Notes under the pieces: generated by a model | What the model saw: the letters and a program-made list of their open reading frames with translations, nothing else | What the model was told of the DNA's origin: nothing | Databases searched by the model: none | In this document: one piece after another, positions 39,448 through 48,743 of the stretch | How the letters are laid out: each line of letters opens with the position of its first letter | Numbering within the stretch: position 1 is the first letter of the stretch | Program-made: the position numbers and the translations under genes | Assembly: GCF_003403075.1 (NCBI RefSeq) | Contig: NZ_CP031557.1 | Coordinates: 930,001 to 994,000, forward strand | Length of the DNA stretch: 64,000 bases | Direction of reading: 5' to 3' | DNA from: Flavobacterium psychrotrophum | Lineage (GTDB): Bacteria > Bacteroidota > Bacteroidia > Flavobacteriales > Flavobacteriaceae

Positions 39448-41515
39448 TGAAATTTCTGTTAATCTGAAACTCCAGGTCAAACGACACCAGGGCACGCTCA
39501 GAATCTACGTTAGTAATTTTTTCAGATGTAGGCACAAGACTTATGGCGCGCCCATCAATAACTATCACGGCGCGCGGCGCACGCATGAGGCTCTCAACAC
39601 TGGCCATATCGCTCCGAAGTAGCCATCCTGTATTTATAGTAAGCTTAGCTGTCTTGGTACTCTCAATTTTATCGAGCACAGAACGCAGGCCAAGCTCAAG
39701 TTCCTGTGTGCGATTTTTAAGTTCAGAGATTATTTGATATGTTCCCATACACTCAAGTACGCTCTGTAGCTTATACTCGTTTTCCCAGGTAATGTAGTTT
39801 GAGTAGTAGCTTTCAGGAAAAACTTTAAACAGCTTAGAAACCGATTCGCCATCTTTAATTTGCAGTTCAAAAACATCGCCTTGAATCGCTTCTAACTCGG
39901 CAAAATTAAGCCGAATAACCTGAATGCCGGCTGTAAAGCTAAACGACTTTACAACCTGCCCGTTTTTAAATAGTTTTACTTCGGGCAGGCCATTTATTAG
40001 CACATTTACGATTTGGAAAGATGCCGCTGTTACACGGCGTGCCGCAGGATTGATATCTAAAAATCCGCTGCTGCCAGCCAATTTAGGGCGAAGCCCTGCA
40101 ATAAAATTTATAGGTCCAATATTATATATGCGCTGCTCTGTACCTCTATGCTCTGTAACCACAATGTTTACCTCTGCAGCCTTGTAACCGGCAGTAATGT
40201 TAGCAGCAAGATCTGATAGCTCTGCCATCAATCGATCTATAGGCTGGCCAATGTTTAATTTTTGTTTACCCCTGAACAGCGGAATTTTAAAATATAGCGT
40301 TTTGTCCTGGTACGTTTCGTCAAAATTATAGACACGTGCAGAAAGCGCTAACGCAAAATAAGTATCCGGAAAGGCAGAAACAAAGTTAATGTACACAGGA
40401 TCGAGCGAAAAGGCCGTTTGTCCCTGCGGATATGGACTAATTACCGATTGTATTACAGAATATGTAACGGCAATTTCGGCAAGGATATCCTGATTATCAT
40501 CTCGCTTAATCAGCACAGCGCCTGTATAATTACCAAGGCTCATATTGTTTGCCGATATTGGGGTAAAAGTAACATTAAGGCTACCGTTTCCTGATGTTTC
40601 AGAGGCTTGCAACCACACAGGTAATGTTAAACTATAAGCCGTATCCATATGCATGGCCACAGTAGCCGGCGCAGTTTCAGAAATGCCTTTTTGCGCTTCG
40701 AAAAACAACGCTTCTTTCTCAAGGAAAAAGCCATTTTGCTGAGTAACGCTAATTGTTACCGGCACGCGAATTTGACCACCATTTATATCGAGGTAAATGG
40801 TAAACGGATTTTGGATAAGCGGCGATGGCACCGCTGCCGGAAACAAGACAAGGCCGATTGTTGCTGGCCCGCTGCCGCTTATTTGCCTGCCCGATATTAC
40901 AGTAACGCCGGGCGTAGTGCTGCTCACCTGAAAATTTTCAGGGCAAATTATTGACCACGACGCGCCTGCAATGTTAAACGTTCCTGCGAGTACCGGCATG
41001 CTTGTCCCTTCAGTCCAGGCGTAGGTAAGGCTATCAGGATTGATGGCCGGCGCTGTGGCAGAAAACACTCTTATCGTTACCGGAATATGAAAATAGGAGA
41101 GTATTTTATTGTAAAAGAACTGATCTCTTCCCTGAATAAAATGAAACACTTTAAAAGTGTATGAGCCCGGAGACAGCAGTTCTAAATTTTGAAATGTATA
41201 TAGCATGTCTGCACTTAAGCCATTAGAGTAAGACGCGCTATCGTTTTGCCCCGTAAATAAAGGCCCTGTAACATTTAGCAATTGCAGGCCAGACGCCGAG
41301 TCGGCATAAAGAGAATAGGTGAAATTAGTATGCCCGGCAGCAATGTCTGTACCTAATATGTCTTTAAAAGCAGTAGCTACAGCTATAGCAGCAGGCAGCG
41401 CGCTGCCCTGGTAATAATTGATGTTTATCGCCGATGGGCTAAAACTCCAGTCCTGGAGTGCGGGGGCGCTGGCTGTAGCCACCGGCGCCTGATTATTGCT
41501 TAATATTATTGCCAT
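39425..41515 (-). CDS. Phage tail protein with Ig/BACON-like domains
   Basis: The 696-residue protein has several beta-sandwich stretches from residue ~20 to ~360. One (about 255-360: NGFFLEKEALFFEAQKGISETAPATVAM, then YTGAVLIKRDD) resembles BACON/Ig-like carbohydrate-interacting folds. The C-terminal ~300 residues are a different beta-rich domain. It lies between the tape measure and the terminal tail protein, where tail-tip and adhesion proteins are usually encoded. Stop and start codons of neighbours overlap or touch. A receptor-binding function is possible but not shown. Confidence 0.7.
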   Translation of the reverse strand: MAIILSNNQAPVATASAPALQDWSFSPSAININYYQGSALPAAIAVATAFKDILGTDIAAGHTNFTYSLYADSASGLQLLNVTGPLFTGQNDSASYSNGLSADMLYTFQNLELLSPGSYTFKVFHFIQGRDQFFYNKILSYFHIPVTIRVFSATAPAINPDSLTYAWTEGTSMPVLAGTFNIAGASWSIICPENFQVSSTTPGVTVISGRQISGSGPATIGLVLFPAAVPSPLIQNPFTIYLDINGGQIRVPVTISVTQQNGFFLEKEALFFEAQKGISETAPATVAMHMDTAYSLTLPVWLQASETSGNGSLNVTFTPISANNMSLGNYTGAVLIKRDDNQDILAEIAVTYSVIQSVISPYPQGQTAFSLDPVYINFVSAFPDTYFALALSARVYNFDETYQDKTLYFKIPLFRGKQKLNIGQPIDRLMAELSDLAANITAGYKAAEVNIVVTEHRGTEQRIYNIGPINFIAGLRPKLAGSSGFLDINPAARRVTAASFQIVNVLINGLPEVKLFKNGQVVKSFSFTAGIQVIRLNFAELEAIQGDVFELQIKDGESVSKLFKVFPESYYSNYITWENEYKLQSVLECMGTYQIISELKNRTQELELGLRSVLDKIESTKTAKLTINTGWLLRSDMASVESLMRAPRAVIVIDGRAISLVPTSEKITNVDSERALVSFDLEFQINRNFNEEIYSF

Positions 41516-41913
41516 TATAGTAGTATCGGATTAATCTCTGTTTTTTCCTGCATGTAAACGCCATTAAAAAGAACAATGCCTATAGCCTCTGCCTGGTACC
41601 ACACTTCAAGCACCAGCTGCTCGAAGTATATAACAGTTCGTTTTTTAAAATTCATAACACCATTATTTGCCATGGCATGGCCTATTTTATCCTGCACGAA
41701 GGTAAAAATGTCGCTGTTGCTTGTAAGCATTACAATGTTGTTGCAGGCCTTTGCAGCTTCTCCCTGAAGCTGTGCAGCAGCGCTACCCGTAAGGCACAAT
41801 ACCGTATTTACAGACACTGCCGGCAGCGCCGTTTCTATTTCGAAATAGAACCTATCCAGCAGCGCATTTGCATTACTGTCGCTAAATATTTGTTTTATCG
41901 AAAAGTTGCTCAT
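41515..41913 (-). CDS. Small phage tail protein, unknown
   Basis: This 132-residue protein has no recognised family. It has an alpha/beta look with NTVLCLTGSAAAQLQGEAAKACNNIVMLTSNSDIF near the middle and a C-terminal beta region (VLEVWYQAEAIGIVLFNGVYM). It starts on the last base of the tape-measure stop and ends at the start of the Ig-like tail gene, so it is coupled with both. By position it could be a distal tail adaptor. Confidence 0.65.
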   Translation of the reverse strand: MSNFSIKQIFSDSNANALLDRFYFEIETALPAVSVNTVLCLTGSAAAQLQGEAAKACNNIVMLTSNSDIFTFVQDKIGHAMANNGVMNFKKRTVIYFEQLVLEVWYQAEAIGIVLFNGVYMQEKTEINPILL

Positions 41914-44900
41914 TATGATTGTGCTTTTAGTTTAGACTGTGTTATTCTATCCATCTCTTCGCGGAGTTTTTTGAGTTCGCGGCCATCGCGAGACATGTAT
42001 GCGGTAACGCCATCGTTGTGCAGTTTTTCGAGGATATCGCTGTTGCGATTGATTATGGCCAGTGCCTGGTCTAACGTTAACGATGATGCACCAGGCGCAG
42101 AACTCGCGGCGGGAACCTCATACCTGCCACCGGTAACATCTTTATTATACATGCCTTTTTCAAAACCTTTAATGCCGCGCAGCTCACGGATTAGCATCGC
42201 CTTGGTATCAGGCGACATTTGTCTATATGCTGCAGCATCAATAACCATCTCCGGGCCATTCTCTCCAGCCAAAAAGTAAGTAGGCTTGCTCACCATGCCG
42301 CTACGCGTTTTGCCGCCATAGCCGGCACGAAATGTTTTGCCATCCTGCTCACGCTTTACATACTCAGGGTAAAGGCCTTTTTCATACCCTTTTGCCGGCA
42401 GGGGAGTCTTCATGATCGTAGCAAGCTGCAGCGCACCCAGAGCGCCTACCACACCCGACATTACAGCAGCTGTAGCGCCAAAGTCGAACTTCGGGAATTG
42501 TGCCCATATACCCATAATTGCCTGAGAGGTATTCATGATAACGTTAGCGGCATTCATTAGCTTTTGGCGCTTTGCCTGCTTGTACGCTACTTCAGCTTGC
42601 TTTTTCTCGAGATCTGCATCAAGAGTTTCAATACCGCGCTTGTATTGCATTTGATTAATGTAACCGTTGTCGAGCTGCGACTTCAGGCGGCGCTTTTTGT
42701 TGTCGCTATTTTTTTGAAAGTTGGCCACCGAAGCATTCTCTGAAGCTGTTTGGTAATCGGCGTACGCAGACCAGGCGCTTTGCAGCGCACCGATAACCAT
42801 TTTAACCGCCGCCATCTTTTGCTCCAGCGTTTCGATATTGGTAAATGTTTTACCCCACTGATCAGCTGTGAACCCTAATACGTCTGCATCGCCGAATACA
42901 TTTTTTGCAGCTGTCTGAAAATCATTACTTCCATTTCTGTTTTGCAAATCGCCTTTGGCTTTCATCAGTTCAGAAAGCTTAAGTTTTAAATTCGCAACGT
43001 CGTCTTCAATCTGTTGCTTTTGCTCAGGAGTAAGAAGATCAAGATCTATCTGATTATTTTTATCAGCGAGGATGTCTTCTTTAAACTTTAGTAGTTTCTC
43101 AAGATGCGCCGTTTGGCGTTCTAGTTCAGCCTTATCAAATGCATCCTGAAGCTTTTGTTTGGCAATCTCATTTGTACCCAGCGCCGCCAGTTCTTCATTG
43201 TGTTTAGCCTGGCGCAGGGTAGATTCCCTGTCAAATTTTTGCTGTAGGTCAGCAATGCTTTTTGTCTCGGCCTTAAGATCTATGGTTTCCATAGCAAAGC
43301 GGTGCCTGCCATGCTCTATCTCTATTAGCTCATTTAAGTGCTTATTGCGCTCCAGCCATATACGTTTAGTTTCAGATGCCACACCTCGCTCCAGTGGCGT
43401 AGCCTTAGTATTGTTTATCTTTTCATCCAGTAAAGCAATCTGGGCTTCATCTACCAGTTGCTTTTTAAGGTCTTCAAGCTTACGCTTATGGTTTTCGGCC
43501 TCGATGGCTTCTTCTTTTTCAAAACCATCCTGCAAAAGCGCCAGGCGGTCATCTATAGCACGGCGCTGTAAGTCGAGCACTTCCTGCTGGTACTTTTTAT
43601 TTTCTTCCCGGTCTTTATCTAACTGCTTAAGACGTTCAGCACGGAGTTTAGAACTTATATCCTTACCATCACCAGGTACAAAAGCTTTCGTGGTATTATC
43701 ATCGGGATTTATTTGCCCGTTAGTTTCTATGTAAAGTTGCTTTCTCCTCTCATATAATTTTTTTTGCAAATCAGTTTCAGATTTTATTGCATCCAGTCTT
43801 CTACCTGCGGCTTTTTTATTTTGGGCTAACTCTGCATCGGGGTCAAACATACCATCATACCAACGTTTGTACTCCTGAACTTCTTTCTTCTCAATTTCCC
43901 TAATACGTGACTTTGATGCCGAGATTTCATTTTCTATTTCTTCAGCCTCCAGCTTACGGTCAAGCGCACTTATGTAGGCATCAATAGCTTTAGTAGTAGC
44001 TTCTGTATTAATTGTTTCAAGTGAAAGCCCATTCAGGTATTCAGGAGAAATTGCAATCAAATCCTTAATAGCTTTTAGACGTGTCTCCTTTGCTACTTTT
44101 TCATCTTTTGCTACAGAAAGTAAATCACTAATTTTCTGTTTCTCATCTTTAAGACCGTGGAGTACATTAACATGAATTGAATTAAAGGCTTTCTGTTCTT
44201 CTGTAAGCTTTTGTACACGTTCAGCGTATGCAACATAGGCGGCGGCTGCCGCTGCAACTAAACTAAGTACTAAACCCCAAGGAGTAGTTTTCATGGCAGC
44301 TGTTAACGCTTTGTATGCTTGTACAGTTCCTTTAATGTTTAAGGTTAAAAGATTTTGAACCAGTACCATTGCACGGGTTCCAATTACAGTAGCAGCTTCA
44401 ATAATAGCCCTTGTCTTTAAAGCGATATTGTATAAAAGAGTAGCTTCTGTATTTCTATTTGCCCAGACTGCTGAAAGTTTTATCCATCCGAGGTTTGTTG
44501 CAATAGCAGCTGTAAAAATTGCGAGTATTTTAGCCGTTAAGACAATAACATTTTTAAATACAGCCATTGTGCCGGTATCATCTTCGACAGCGCCTATAAA
44601 TCTTGCAAGCCAATTAACAGCTGATTCAAGGAAAGCCACAAAACTATCTGCTGTAAACCACCCCATTACTCGTTTCTTGATTCGGTCAAGCGTAGCAGCT
44701 AAGTTTTCATTTTTTAGATTATACTCTTCAGTTAAGGAAGTAGCATCGCTCATGCTCTCATTTGCGAGCTTAATCTTATCTCTAAACATCTGCACATTTT
44801 GAGATGCCGCACCCAGTACCATCTTTACCTCATTATCATTTAGCTTCAGGTAATCTAGCACTTTTGCCAATTCAGTAGCATCAAGACCTTTAAGTGACTG

Positions 44901-46073
44901 CGAAAATTGCAGGAAAAATTCGTTAGGATTTGTATTGATCAGGTTTTTAACCTCATTAGCCGATCGGCGCATTACCTTGGCAAAGGCAGGATAATCACGC
45001 GCCGCAATTGAAATTACTTTACCGTAATTGTTACCGGCCAATTCTGCCTTAAGGCCACTTTCTTCAAAAGCCGCACCCATACCCAGTACCGTTTGGATGG
45101 AAGGCCGCAGCACCTCAGGCAATGTACCCACACGCTGGGCAAACTCTGCAAGGTTTTGCTCACTGGCCGTACCATCGGCACCCAAGTCATTAAGCGCAGA
45201 ACCTACCGACTCAAAGGCTGTCTCTACACGTTCATCTTTTAATTCTTTATACAATCCCTTAATGCGGCCCAGCTTTTCTGCCACTACATCAGCACCGCCC
45301 TCAAAGCTATCACCCAGTGCAACGGCACTTTTATCCATAACGCGGACAAAATCGGCTATTTCACTTTTAGCGATACCCAGGCGACCACCTATCTCTGCAA
45401 TGCCCAGCAAATCTATCCTACCGGTTCGTGTTTTAAGCATTCCGAATGATTTTGCAAGTTCCTCAACTTCCGTTTTAGTCATTCCAGTAGTCTTTTGCAC
45501 ATTTGTAATGCTATCAGCCAGCTCTTTATTTGCAGAAAGAACCTTTTGAATTGAAACCACTACGCCTGCAACGGCAGCAACAAAGGATGCTATAATACCA
45601 CCATATCTGTTAAACCTATCTGCCATGCTGCCCAGGCTCCAACTGGCTTGCTGACCATTGCCGCGAAGCTCACCCATGCGCTCATTCACCGCAGTTAATT
45701 CTGCATTGTATTTTTCAAAATCTTCTGTTCCGGGAACTAAATGACGTAACGTAGCCTGCAATAAAGTTGCTTTGGAACGCAACTGTGCCATTGTGAGTTC
45801 TGACAATTTTAAATCGCTTGTCAGTTCTCGTATCTTTTCATTATTAGCCGCTATTGCATTTTTATTTTCATTTATAGCAGCCGTTAATGATCTGTATTCT
45901 TCAGTGTTTGTTTTACGCTGACGCTTAAGTTCCTTTTGTTGCGCTAACTGATCTTTAATTGTGTCCTTAAGCCTAATGTTAGATTTGTCCAGATCGAGAA
46001 TTTCTTTCTGCGCCTGGTTACCGTTAATGATAATATTTAACCGGATGGTATCGTCTGAAAGTTGCCGCCCCAT
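41913..46073 (-). CDS. Phage tail tape measure protein
   Basis: A 1386-residue protein. It begins with coiled coil (residues ~25-95), then a region typical of tail tape measure proteins (KELADSITNVQKTTGMTKTEVEELAKSFG, GLDATELAKVLDYLKL, about 185-430). Hydrophobic segments lie around 500-620, long charged coiled coils at ~640-1000, and Ala-rich helices near 1100-1200. The C-terminal part contains GENGPEMVIDAAAYRQMSPDT, common in these proteins. It sets tail length and is ejected with DNA. By the usual ~0.15 nm per residue the tail would be near 200 nm or less (inference). It is first in its block, preceded by the conserved TCCATGTTACAC element. Confidence 0.93.
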   Translation of the reverse strand: MGRQLSDDTIRLNIIINGNQAQKEILDLDKSNIRLKDTIKDQLAQQKELKRQRKTNTEEYRSLTAAINENKNAIAANNEKIRELTSDLKLSELTMAQLRSKATLLQATLRHLVPGTEDFEKYNAELTAVNERMGELRGNGQQASWSLGSMADRFNRYGGIIASFVAAVAGVVVSIQKVLSANKELADSITNVQKTTGMTKTEVEELAKSFGMLKTRTGRIDLLGIAEIGGRLGIAKSEIADFVRVMDKSAVALGDSFEGGADVVAEKLGRIKGLYKELKDERVETAFESVGSALNDLGADGTASEQNLAEFAQRVGTLPEVLRPSIQTVLGMGAAFEESGLKAELAGNNYGKVISIAARDYPAFAKVMRRSANEVKNLINTNPNEFFLQFSQSLKGLDATELAKVLDYLKLNDNEVKMVLGAASQNVQMFRDKIKLANESMSDATSLTEEYNLKNENLAATLDRIKKRVMGWFTADSFVAFLESAVNWLARFIGAVEDDTGTMAVFKNVIVLTAKILAIFTAAIATNLGWIKLSAVWANRNTEATLLYNIALKTRAIIEAATVIGTRAMVLVQNLLTLNIKGTVQAYKALTAAMKTTPWGLVLSLVAAAAAAYVAYAERVQKLTEEQKAFNSIHVNVLHGLKDEKQKISDLLSVAKDEKVAKETRLKAIKDLIAISPEYLNGLSLETINTEATTKAIDAYISALDRKLEAEEIENEISASKSRIREIEKKEVQEYKRWYDGMFDPDAELAQNKKAAGRRLDAIKSETDLQKKLYERRKQLYIETNGQINPDDNTTKAFVPGDGKDISSKLRAERLKQLDKDREENKKYQQEVLDLQRRAIDDRLALLQDGFEKEEAIEAENHKRKLEDLKKQLVDEAQIALLDEKINNTKATPLERGVASETKRIWLERNKHLNELIEIEHGRHRFAMETIDLKAETKSIADLQQKFDRESTLRQAKHNEELAALGTNEIAKQKLQDAFDKAELERQTAHLEKLLKFKEDILADKNNQIDLDLLTPEQKQQIEDDVANLKLKLSELMKAKGDLQNRNGSNDFQTAAKNVFGDADVLGFTADQWGKTFTNIETLEQKMAAVKMVIGALQSAWSAYADYQTASENASVANFQKNSDNKKRRLKSQLDNGYINQMQYKRGIETLDADLEKKQAEVAYKQAKRQKLMNAANVIMNTSQAIMGIWAQFPKFDFGATAAVMSGVVGALGALQLATIMKTPLPAKGYEKGLYPEYVKREQDGKTFRAGYGGKTRSGMVSKPTYFLAGENGPEMVIDAAAYRQMSPDTKAMLIRELRGIKGFEKGMYNKDVTGGRYEVPAASSAPGASSLTLDQALAIINRNSDILEKLHNDGVTAYMSRDGRELKKLREEMDRITQSKLKAQS

Positions 46074-46120
46074 GAGATGTGAGATTTTCCCGTAAAAGAA
46101 GCGCAGCGGCTACAAAAACC

Positions 46121-46132
46121 GTGTAACATGGA
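46121..46132 (-). promoter_or_regulatory. Conserved phage element TCCATGTTACAC, copy 1 (tail block)
   Basis: The minus-strand 12-mer lies 47 bases before the tape-measure ATG and directly after a terminator. The same 12-mer stands before the packaging and portal blocks. It may be a phage late promoter/activator site. Confidence 0.55.
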
Positions 46133-46156
46133 AAAAGCCCTGAATTAGGGGCTTTT
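46133..46156 (-). terminator. Intrinsic terminator between tail chaperone-like genes and tape measure
   Basis: AAAAGCCC pairs with GGGCTTTT around an 8-base loop, with Ts following on the minus strand, 2 bases after the 46159 gene. Confidence 0.7.
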
Positions 46157-46158
46157 AG

Positions 46159-46572
46159 TTAAATTTGGCTTTTGCCGAAGGTAAGCTTTGTAAAGTAATT
46201 AGGGTAAGCGGCAATGTCACACACGGCAAAAACATCATCATCTACCAGTACGAGCTCGTCGCCAAGGAGTCGCCAGAGGGAGTAAGCCTCTACCTGAATG
46301 GCACCTTTAAAGTGCAGCAACTTAGTGTTGCGATACAGGCCATCGCATTTTAGTGCGCCAATAACCTCGTCATACGATAGCTCTCCGGCAGTGTAGGCAA
46401 AAAGCTTTTGCCGGCTAAAGAGAAGTAGCTGACCATCAAAAATAATTATGGTATTTTCTACTGGGTTATTGCCGGCCAAATATTCCACAACCATTTCCTG
46501 TAACGTATAGTTACAGAAGGCTACAGGGGTGCCCGACCACGGGATAACCCTGAAATTAGTTTTACTATCCAT
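46159..46572 (-). CDS. Phage protein upstream of tape measure (unknown)
   Basis: The 137-residue protein (start MDSKTNFRV, 4 bases after the previous stop) is not recognised. It is a mixed alpha/beta protein with FCNYTLQEMVVEYL and an acidic ELVLVDDDVFAVCD stretch. Two small genes placed immediately before a tape measure are often tail-assembly chaperones, and this one and its upstream partner are candidates on position only. There is no overlap or slippery sequence that would indicate a frameshift product. Confidence 0.65.
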   Translation of the reverse strand: MDSKTNFRVIPWSGTPVAFCNYTLQEMVVEYLAGNNPVENTIIIFDGQLLLFSRQKLFAYTAGELSYDEVIGALKCDGLYRNTKLLHFKGAIQVEAYSLWRLLGDELVLVDDDVFAVCDIAAYPNYFTKLTFGKSQI

Positions 46573-46576
46573 AGCA

Positions 46577-46846
46577 CTAACACGGTAATAGCGGTAATGT
46601 AGATAGGGTAGTGGCATGGCGCTGGAGCGTGCGCAGCAGGTCGCGGAAAATACCGTACTCTACCTGCGCGTTGCGGCGCTCTGCGGGGTCGTTAGCCCAA
46701 TCGCTGGCGATGTAGGCCTCATAAATAATTTCCAAGATTTCTAAATGCTTGGCGGGTTCGCCAAACTGCAGCAGGTTCTCTACCTGGTTGCGCAAGTCCA
46801 GCCATAGATCGACTGAAGCTTGTTTTTGTTCACTGTTGTTCTGCAT
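46577..46846 (-). CDS. Small phage protein upstream of tape measure (unknown)
   Basis: An 89-residue helical, acidic protein (start MQNNSEQKQ). The body DLWLDLRNQVENLLQFGEPAKHLEILEIIYEAYIASDWAND suggests a helical bundle. It is the first gene of a two-gene unit that has its own promoter of excellent fit ~150 bases upstream. A start at 46891 is in frame but lacks support. Tail-chaperone role is possible by position only. Confidence 0.65.
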   Translation of the reverse strand: MQNNSEQKQASVDLWLDLRNQVENLLQFGEPAKHLEILEIIYEAYIASDWANDPAERRNAQVEYGIFRDLLRTLQRHATTLSTLPLLPC

Positions 46847-46995
46847 GATAAAAGTGATAAAAAAGACCCGGCCGCATGAACTGCAGAACAACAGAATTTA
46901 TCACGAAGTTGGAGGACCACTCCTTTCATGTGCCGGGATATTGTTAAAGATAGATGTAAAGTTGTCATGTAATAAATTCAAAATGTTCTGCATGA

Positions 46996-47025
46996 CAAAT
47001 ATATAAAAGATATTTTTTAAAACAA
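46996..47025 (-). promoter_or_regulatory. Promoter of the 46846-46159 unit (TTG-N19-TATATTTG)
   Basis: On the minus strand TTG (47025-47023) and TATATTTG (47003-46996) match the host consensus exactly. The leader would be about 140 nt. A 30-codon reading frame from 46993 also starts with Met-Gln-Asn, but I have no evidence that it is used. Confidence 0.65.
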
Positions 47026-47031
47026 TTGTTT

Positions 47032-47316
47032 TCAAGATCGAATTCTTTCAATTTCATTCACAACTAAATTTAAATTTTCCTGATATAGTTTCAATTGCTC
47101 ACCTTGTTGAAGTTTAAAAATTAATTCATCAATTAAAATTTGTCCCTTATATTCTGAAAATTCATTTAACTCTTTTAAATCATTTTCATTTTTTAAAGTT
47201 GTTAACCCTTGATTTAAAAGTTCTAGTCTAGGCTGTTGAATATTTTTAAGTGAATCAACCTGATGCTGTAACTGATCTATGCGCAATAGCGCTTGATGTA
47301 GGGAGTCTTTTACCAT
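47032..47316 (-). CDS. Small coiled-coil phage protein
   Basis: A 94-residue protein that is almost all alpha-helix with heptad spacing (LHQALLRIDQLQHQVDSLKNI and LNQGLTTLKNENDLKELNEF). No signal peptide or catalytic motif. It follows the two-helix membrane protein gene by 8 bases, so they are probably one unit; a partner role is plausible. It belongs to the A/T-rich cargo block between connectors and tape measure. Function unknown. Confidence 0.65.
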   Translation of the reverse strand: MVKDSLHQALLRIDQLQHQVDSLKNIQQPRLELLNQGLTTLKNENDLKELNEFSEYKGQILIDELIFKLQQGEQLKLYQENLNLVVNEIERIRS

Positions 47317-47324
47317 TTGATAAT

Positions 47325-48038
47325 TTAATTTATTTCCAGTACTTCTCCAGTCTCCAAATCACATTTTGCCTTAGCTTGTTCTGTGACAATTCCTCCGTAA
47401 GAATTTGTACCGCGATAAGTTAAAATAACTTCTAGATAATCAGGATGTATTTTATACTCAGAAGTTACATGCTCATAGCTATCTGGATTTTTCATGTGCG
47501 CCTTTACATATTCCTCAGTCTTTATATGCGAGCCATCCCATTTGCTAAATTGCTTATCAATATCTGCTTCTGACGCATAAGTCCTACGTTTTGGGGCCTT
47601 CTCTGAGGCAGGAATCAATTCAATAACGTGCCTTAAGCTATCACGAGTCATAACTATTTTCTTGGATAAGATAGGGTCTTTTTTAGTTCTTAAAAGTATA
47701 GAGTCTAACTCATCTGCAATATCTACAAACCATTCATAATTTTGCTGCTTACGATTTCGGTAAGCGTTTAAAACTGATAGTTGAGATTCATATTTAGCTT
47801 TTGGATTTTTATAAAATTCATCAAAGTCAGATCTTGTTACTTTCTCTTCGCCTTTCGTATCACTAAGGTCAACTACGTTTATTAAAATAACACCGCCAAT
47901 AAGCAGTACTAAAGTGTAACTGGCAAAATCACTTAATTTTTTCTCAATAGCATTTTTATCTAATGCCTTGTCTCTAATGATAGAACTTATAATCATAGAA
48001 GCCCCTATGATTACAATTATATAAATTGTAGTCCACAT
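47325..48038 (-). CDS. Phage-borne membrane protein, unknown
   Basis: The 237-residue product has two N-terminal transmembrane helices (about residues 3-20 and 38-58), a charged helical middle (NAYRNRKQQNYEWFVDIADELDSILL), and a C-terminal domain. That domain, AHMKNPDSYEHVTSEYKIHPDYLEVILTYRG followed by GGIVTEQAKAKCDL, resembles small domains found in many unrelated exported proteins. It is likely inserted in the inner membrane with the C-terminus on one side only. It follows the SH3 gene by 5 bases. Possibly lysogenic conversion cargo. Confidence 0.65.
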   Translation of the reverse strand: MWTTIYIIVIIGASMIISSIIRDKALDKNAIEKKLSDFASYTLVLLIGGVILINVVDLSDTKGEEKVTRSDFDEFYKNPKAKYESQLSVLNAYRNRKQQNYEWFVDIADELDSILLRTKKDPILSKKIVMTRDSLRHVIELIPASEKAPKRRTYASEADIDKQFSKWDGSHIKTEEYVKAHMKNPDSYEHVTSEYKIHPDYLEVILTYRGTNSYGGIVTEQAKAKCDLETGEVLEIN

Positions 48039-48043
48039 AATAT

Positions 48044-48511
48044 TTATTTTATGAATTGATAATTAACCCAGCCTGTATTGCCGCTAGCATCTACACGGAC
48101 AAATACCCATTCGCCCTCATAGCGCACAAAGGTAACCATGTCGCCATAGGCAAGTTCTTCTATAATATGGTACTGGCCACCAGGGCCATCGCGCAGGTTT
48201 AGGGTTTGGCTTTTTACCTCTAGCATTTGGTTAGCGAGGTAGGCAGTAGGGCTTTTTGCACCTTTGCCTGCCTGGCGTGTGGCTGCAGCTTTTTTTGCAG
48301 GCGTAGGGGCAGGGGCGCAAACGCCGCAGCTGCCGCCTTCTTTACTGCAGTGTTTGCAGTACCGGCAGTTAGAGCAGGCTGTGCAGCTGGCATCGCCGGA
48401 GCAGCGCCCAAAAGTTTTTGCTGGCGTAACGTCGCAGCAGCTTGCTAATAGTTTGTTGTCCTGGGCATGCAGCCCTGTGCAGCACAGGAGGAATAGGAGG
48501 AGGGTTTTCAT
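48044..48511 (-). CDS. Secreted Cys-rich protein with SH3b domain
   Basis: The 155-residue protein starts at MKTLLLF, giving a signal peptide that ends HAQ. Residues ~25-65 hold ten cysteines in a C-C-C-xx-C pattern (SCTACSNCRYCKHC, then GGSCGVC), then an Ala/Lys/Pro linker. A bacterial SH3 domain closes the protein at ~95-155 (LNLRDGPGGQYHIIEEL, EWVFVRVDASGNTGWV). SH3b domains often bind cell-wall peptides. Similar Cys-rich SH3 proteins, as I recall, occur on flavobacterial chromosomes. In a phage late region it is probably cargo acting outside the cell. Confidence 0.8.
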   Translation of the reverse strand: MKTLLLFLLCCTGLHAQDNKLLASCCDVTPAKTFGRCSGDASCTACSNCRYCKHCSKEGGSCGVCAPAPTPAKKAAATRQAGKGAKSPTAYLANQMLEVKSQTLNLRDGPGGQYHIIEELAYGDMVTFVRYEGEWVFVRVDASGNTGWVNYQFIK

Positions 48512-48531
48512 GGTGTTTGGTTTATTTTTGT

Positions 48532-48622
48532 TATATTTGCCCCACAGTGCCTTATTATTCAGCAATGCTATAATAGTGCACTTTAAAACAAATTAAGCCT
48601 GGCTAACGCCGGGCTTTTTTTT
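48532..48622 (+). ncRNA. Possible short plus-strand transcript (a)
   Basis: TATATTTG (48532) is followed by ~55 bases and a hairpin AGCCTGGC/GCCGGGCT with eight Ts on the plus strand (48596-48622). No -33 box is seen and no reading frame of note is present. Proposed from the promoter-terminator pairing only. Confidence 0.3.
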
Positions 48623-48712
48623 ATGGGGTAAATGCGGGTAGGTTATTCATTGTGTTTTTGTTGGTTGCGGTAAATGTAAAAAGATTTTAACAAATAGGTA
48701 TAATTGGGTACA

Positions 48713-48743
48713 AAAAAAAGCCCTGAAGTTACTCAGGGCTTTT
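48713..48743 (-). terminator. Intrinsic terminator of the small basic-protein gene
   Basis: AAAAGCCCTGA and TCAGGGCTTTT form a hairpin whose T tail is on the minus strand. The hairpin contains the stop codon of the gene at 48733. Confidence 0.7.

Noticed and set aside
43159..43734. 191-codon plus-strand frame within the tape-measure gene
   Set aside because: Ser/Arg-rich shadow caused by the helical coding bias of the opposite strand.
46159..46846. Programmed frameshift between two tail-chaperone-like genes
   Set aside because: The genes are separated by 4 bases, each has its own start, and no slippery run is seen at the junction.
46904..46993. 30-codon minus-strand frame starting Met-Gln-Asn in the leader of the 46846 gene
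   Set aside because: The shared first three codons with the real gene are probably chance. No ribosome site or conservation can be shown.
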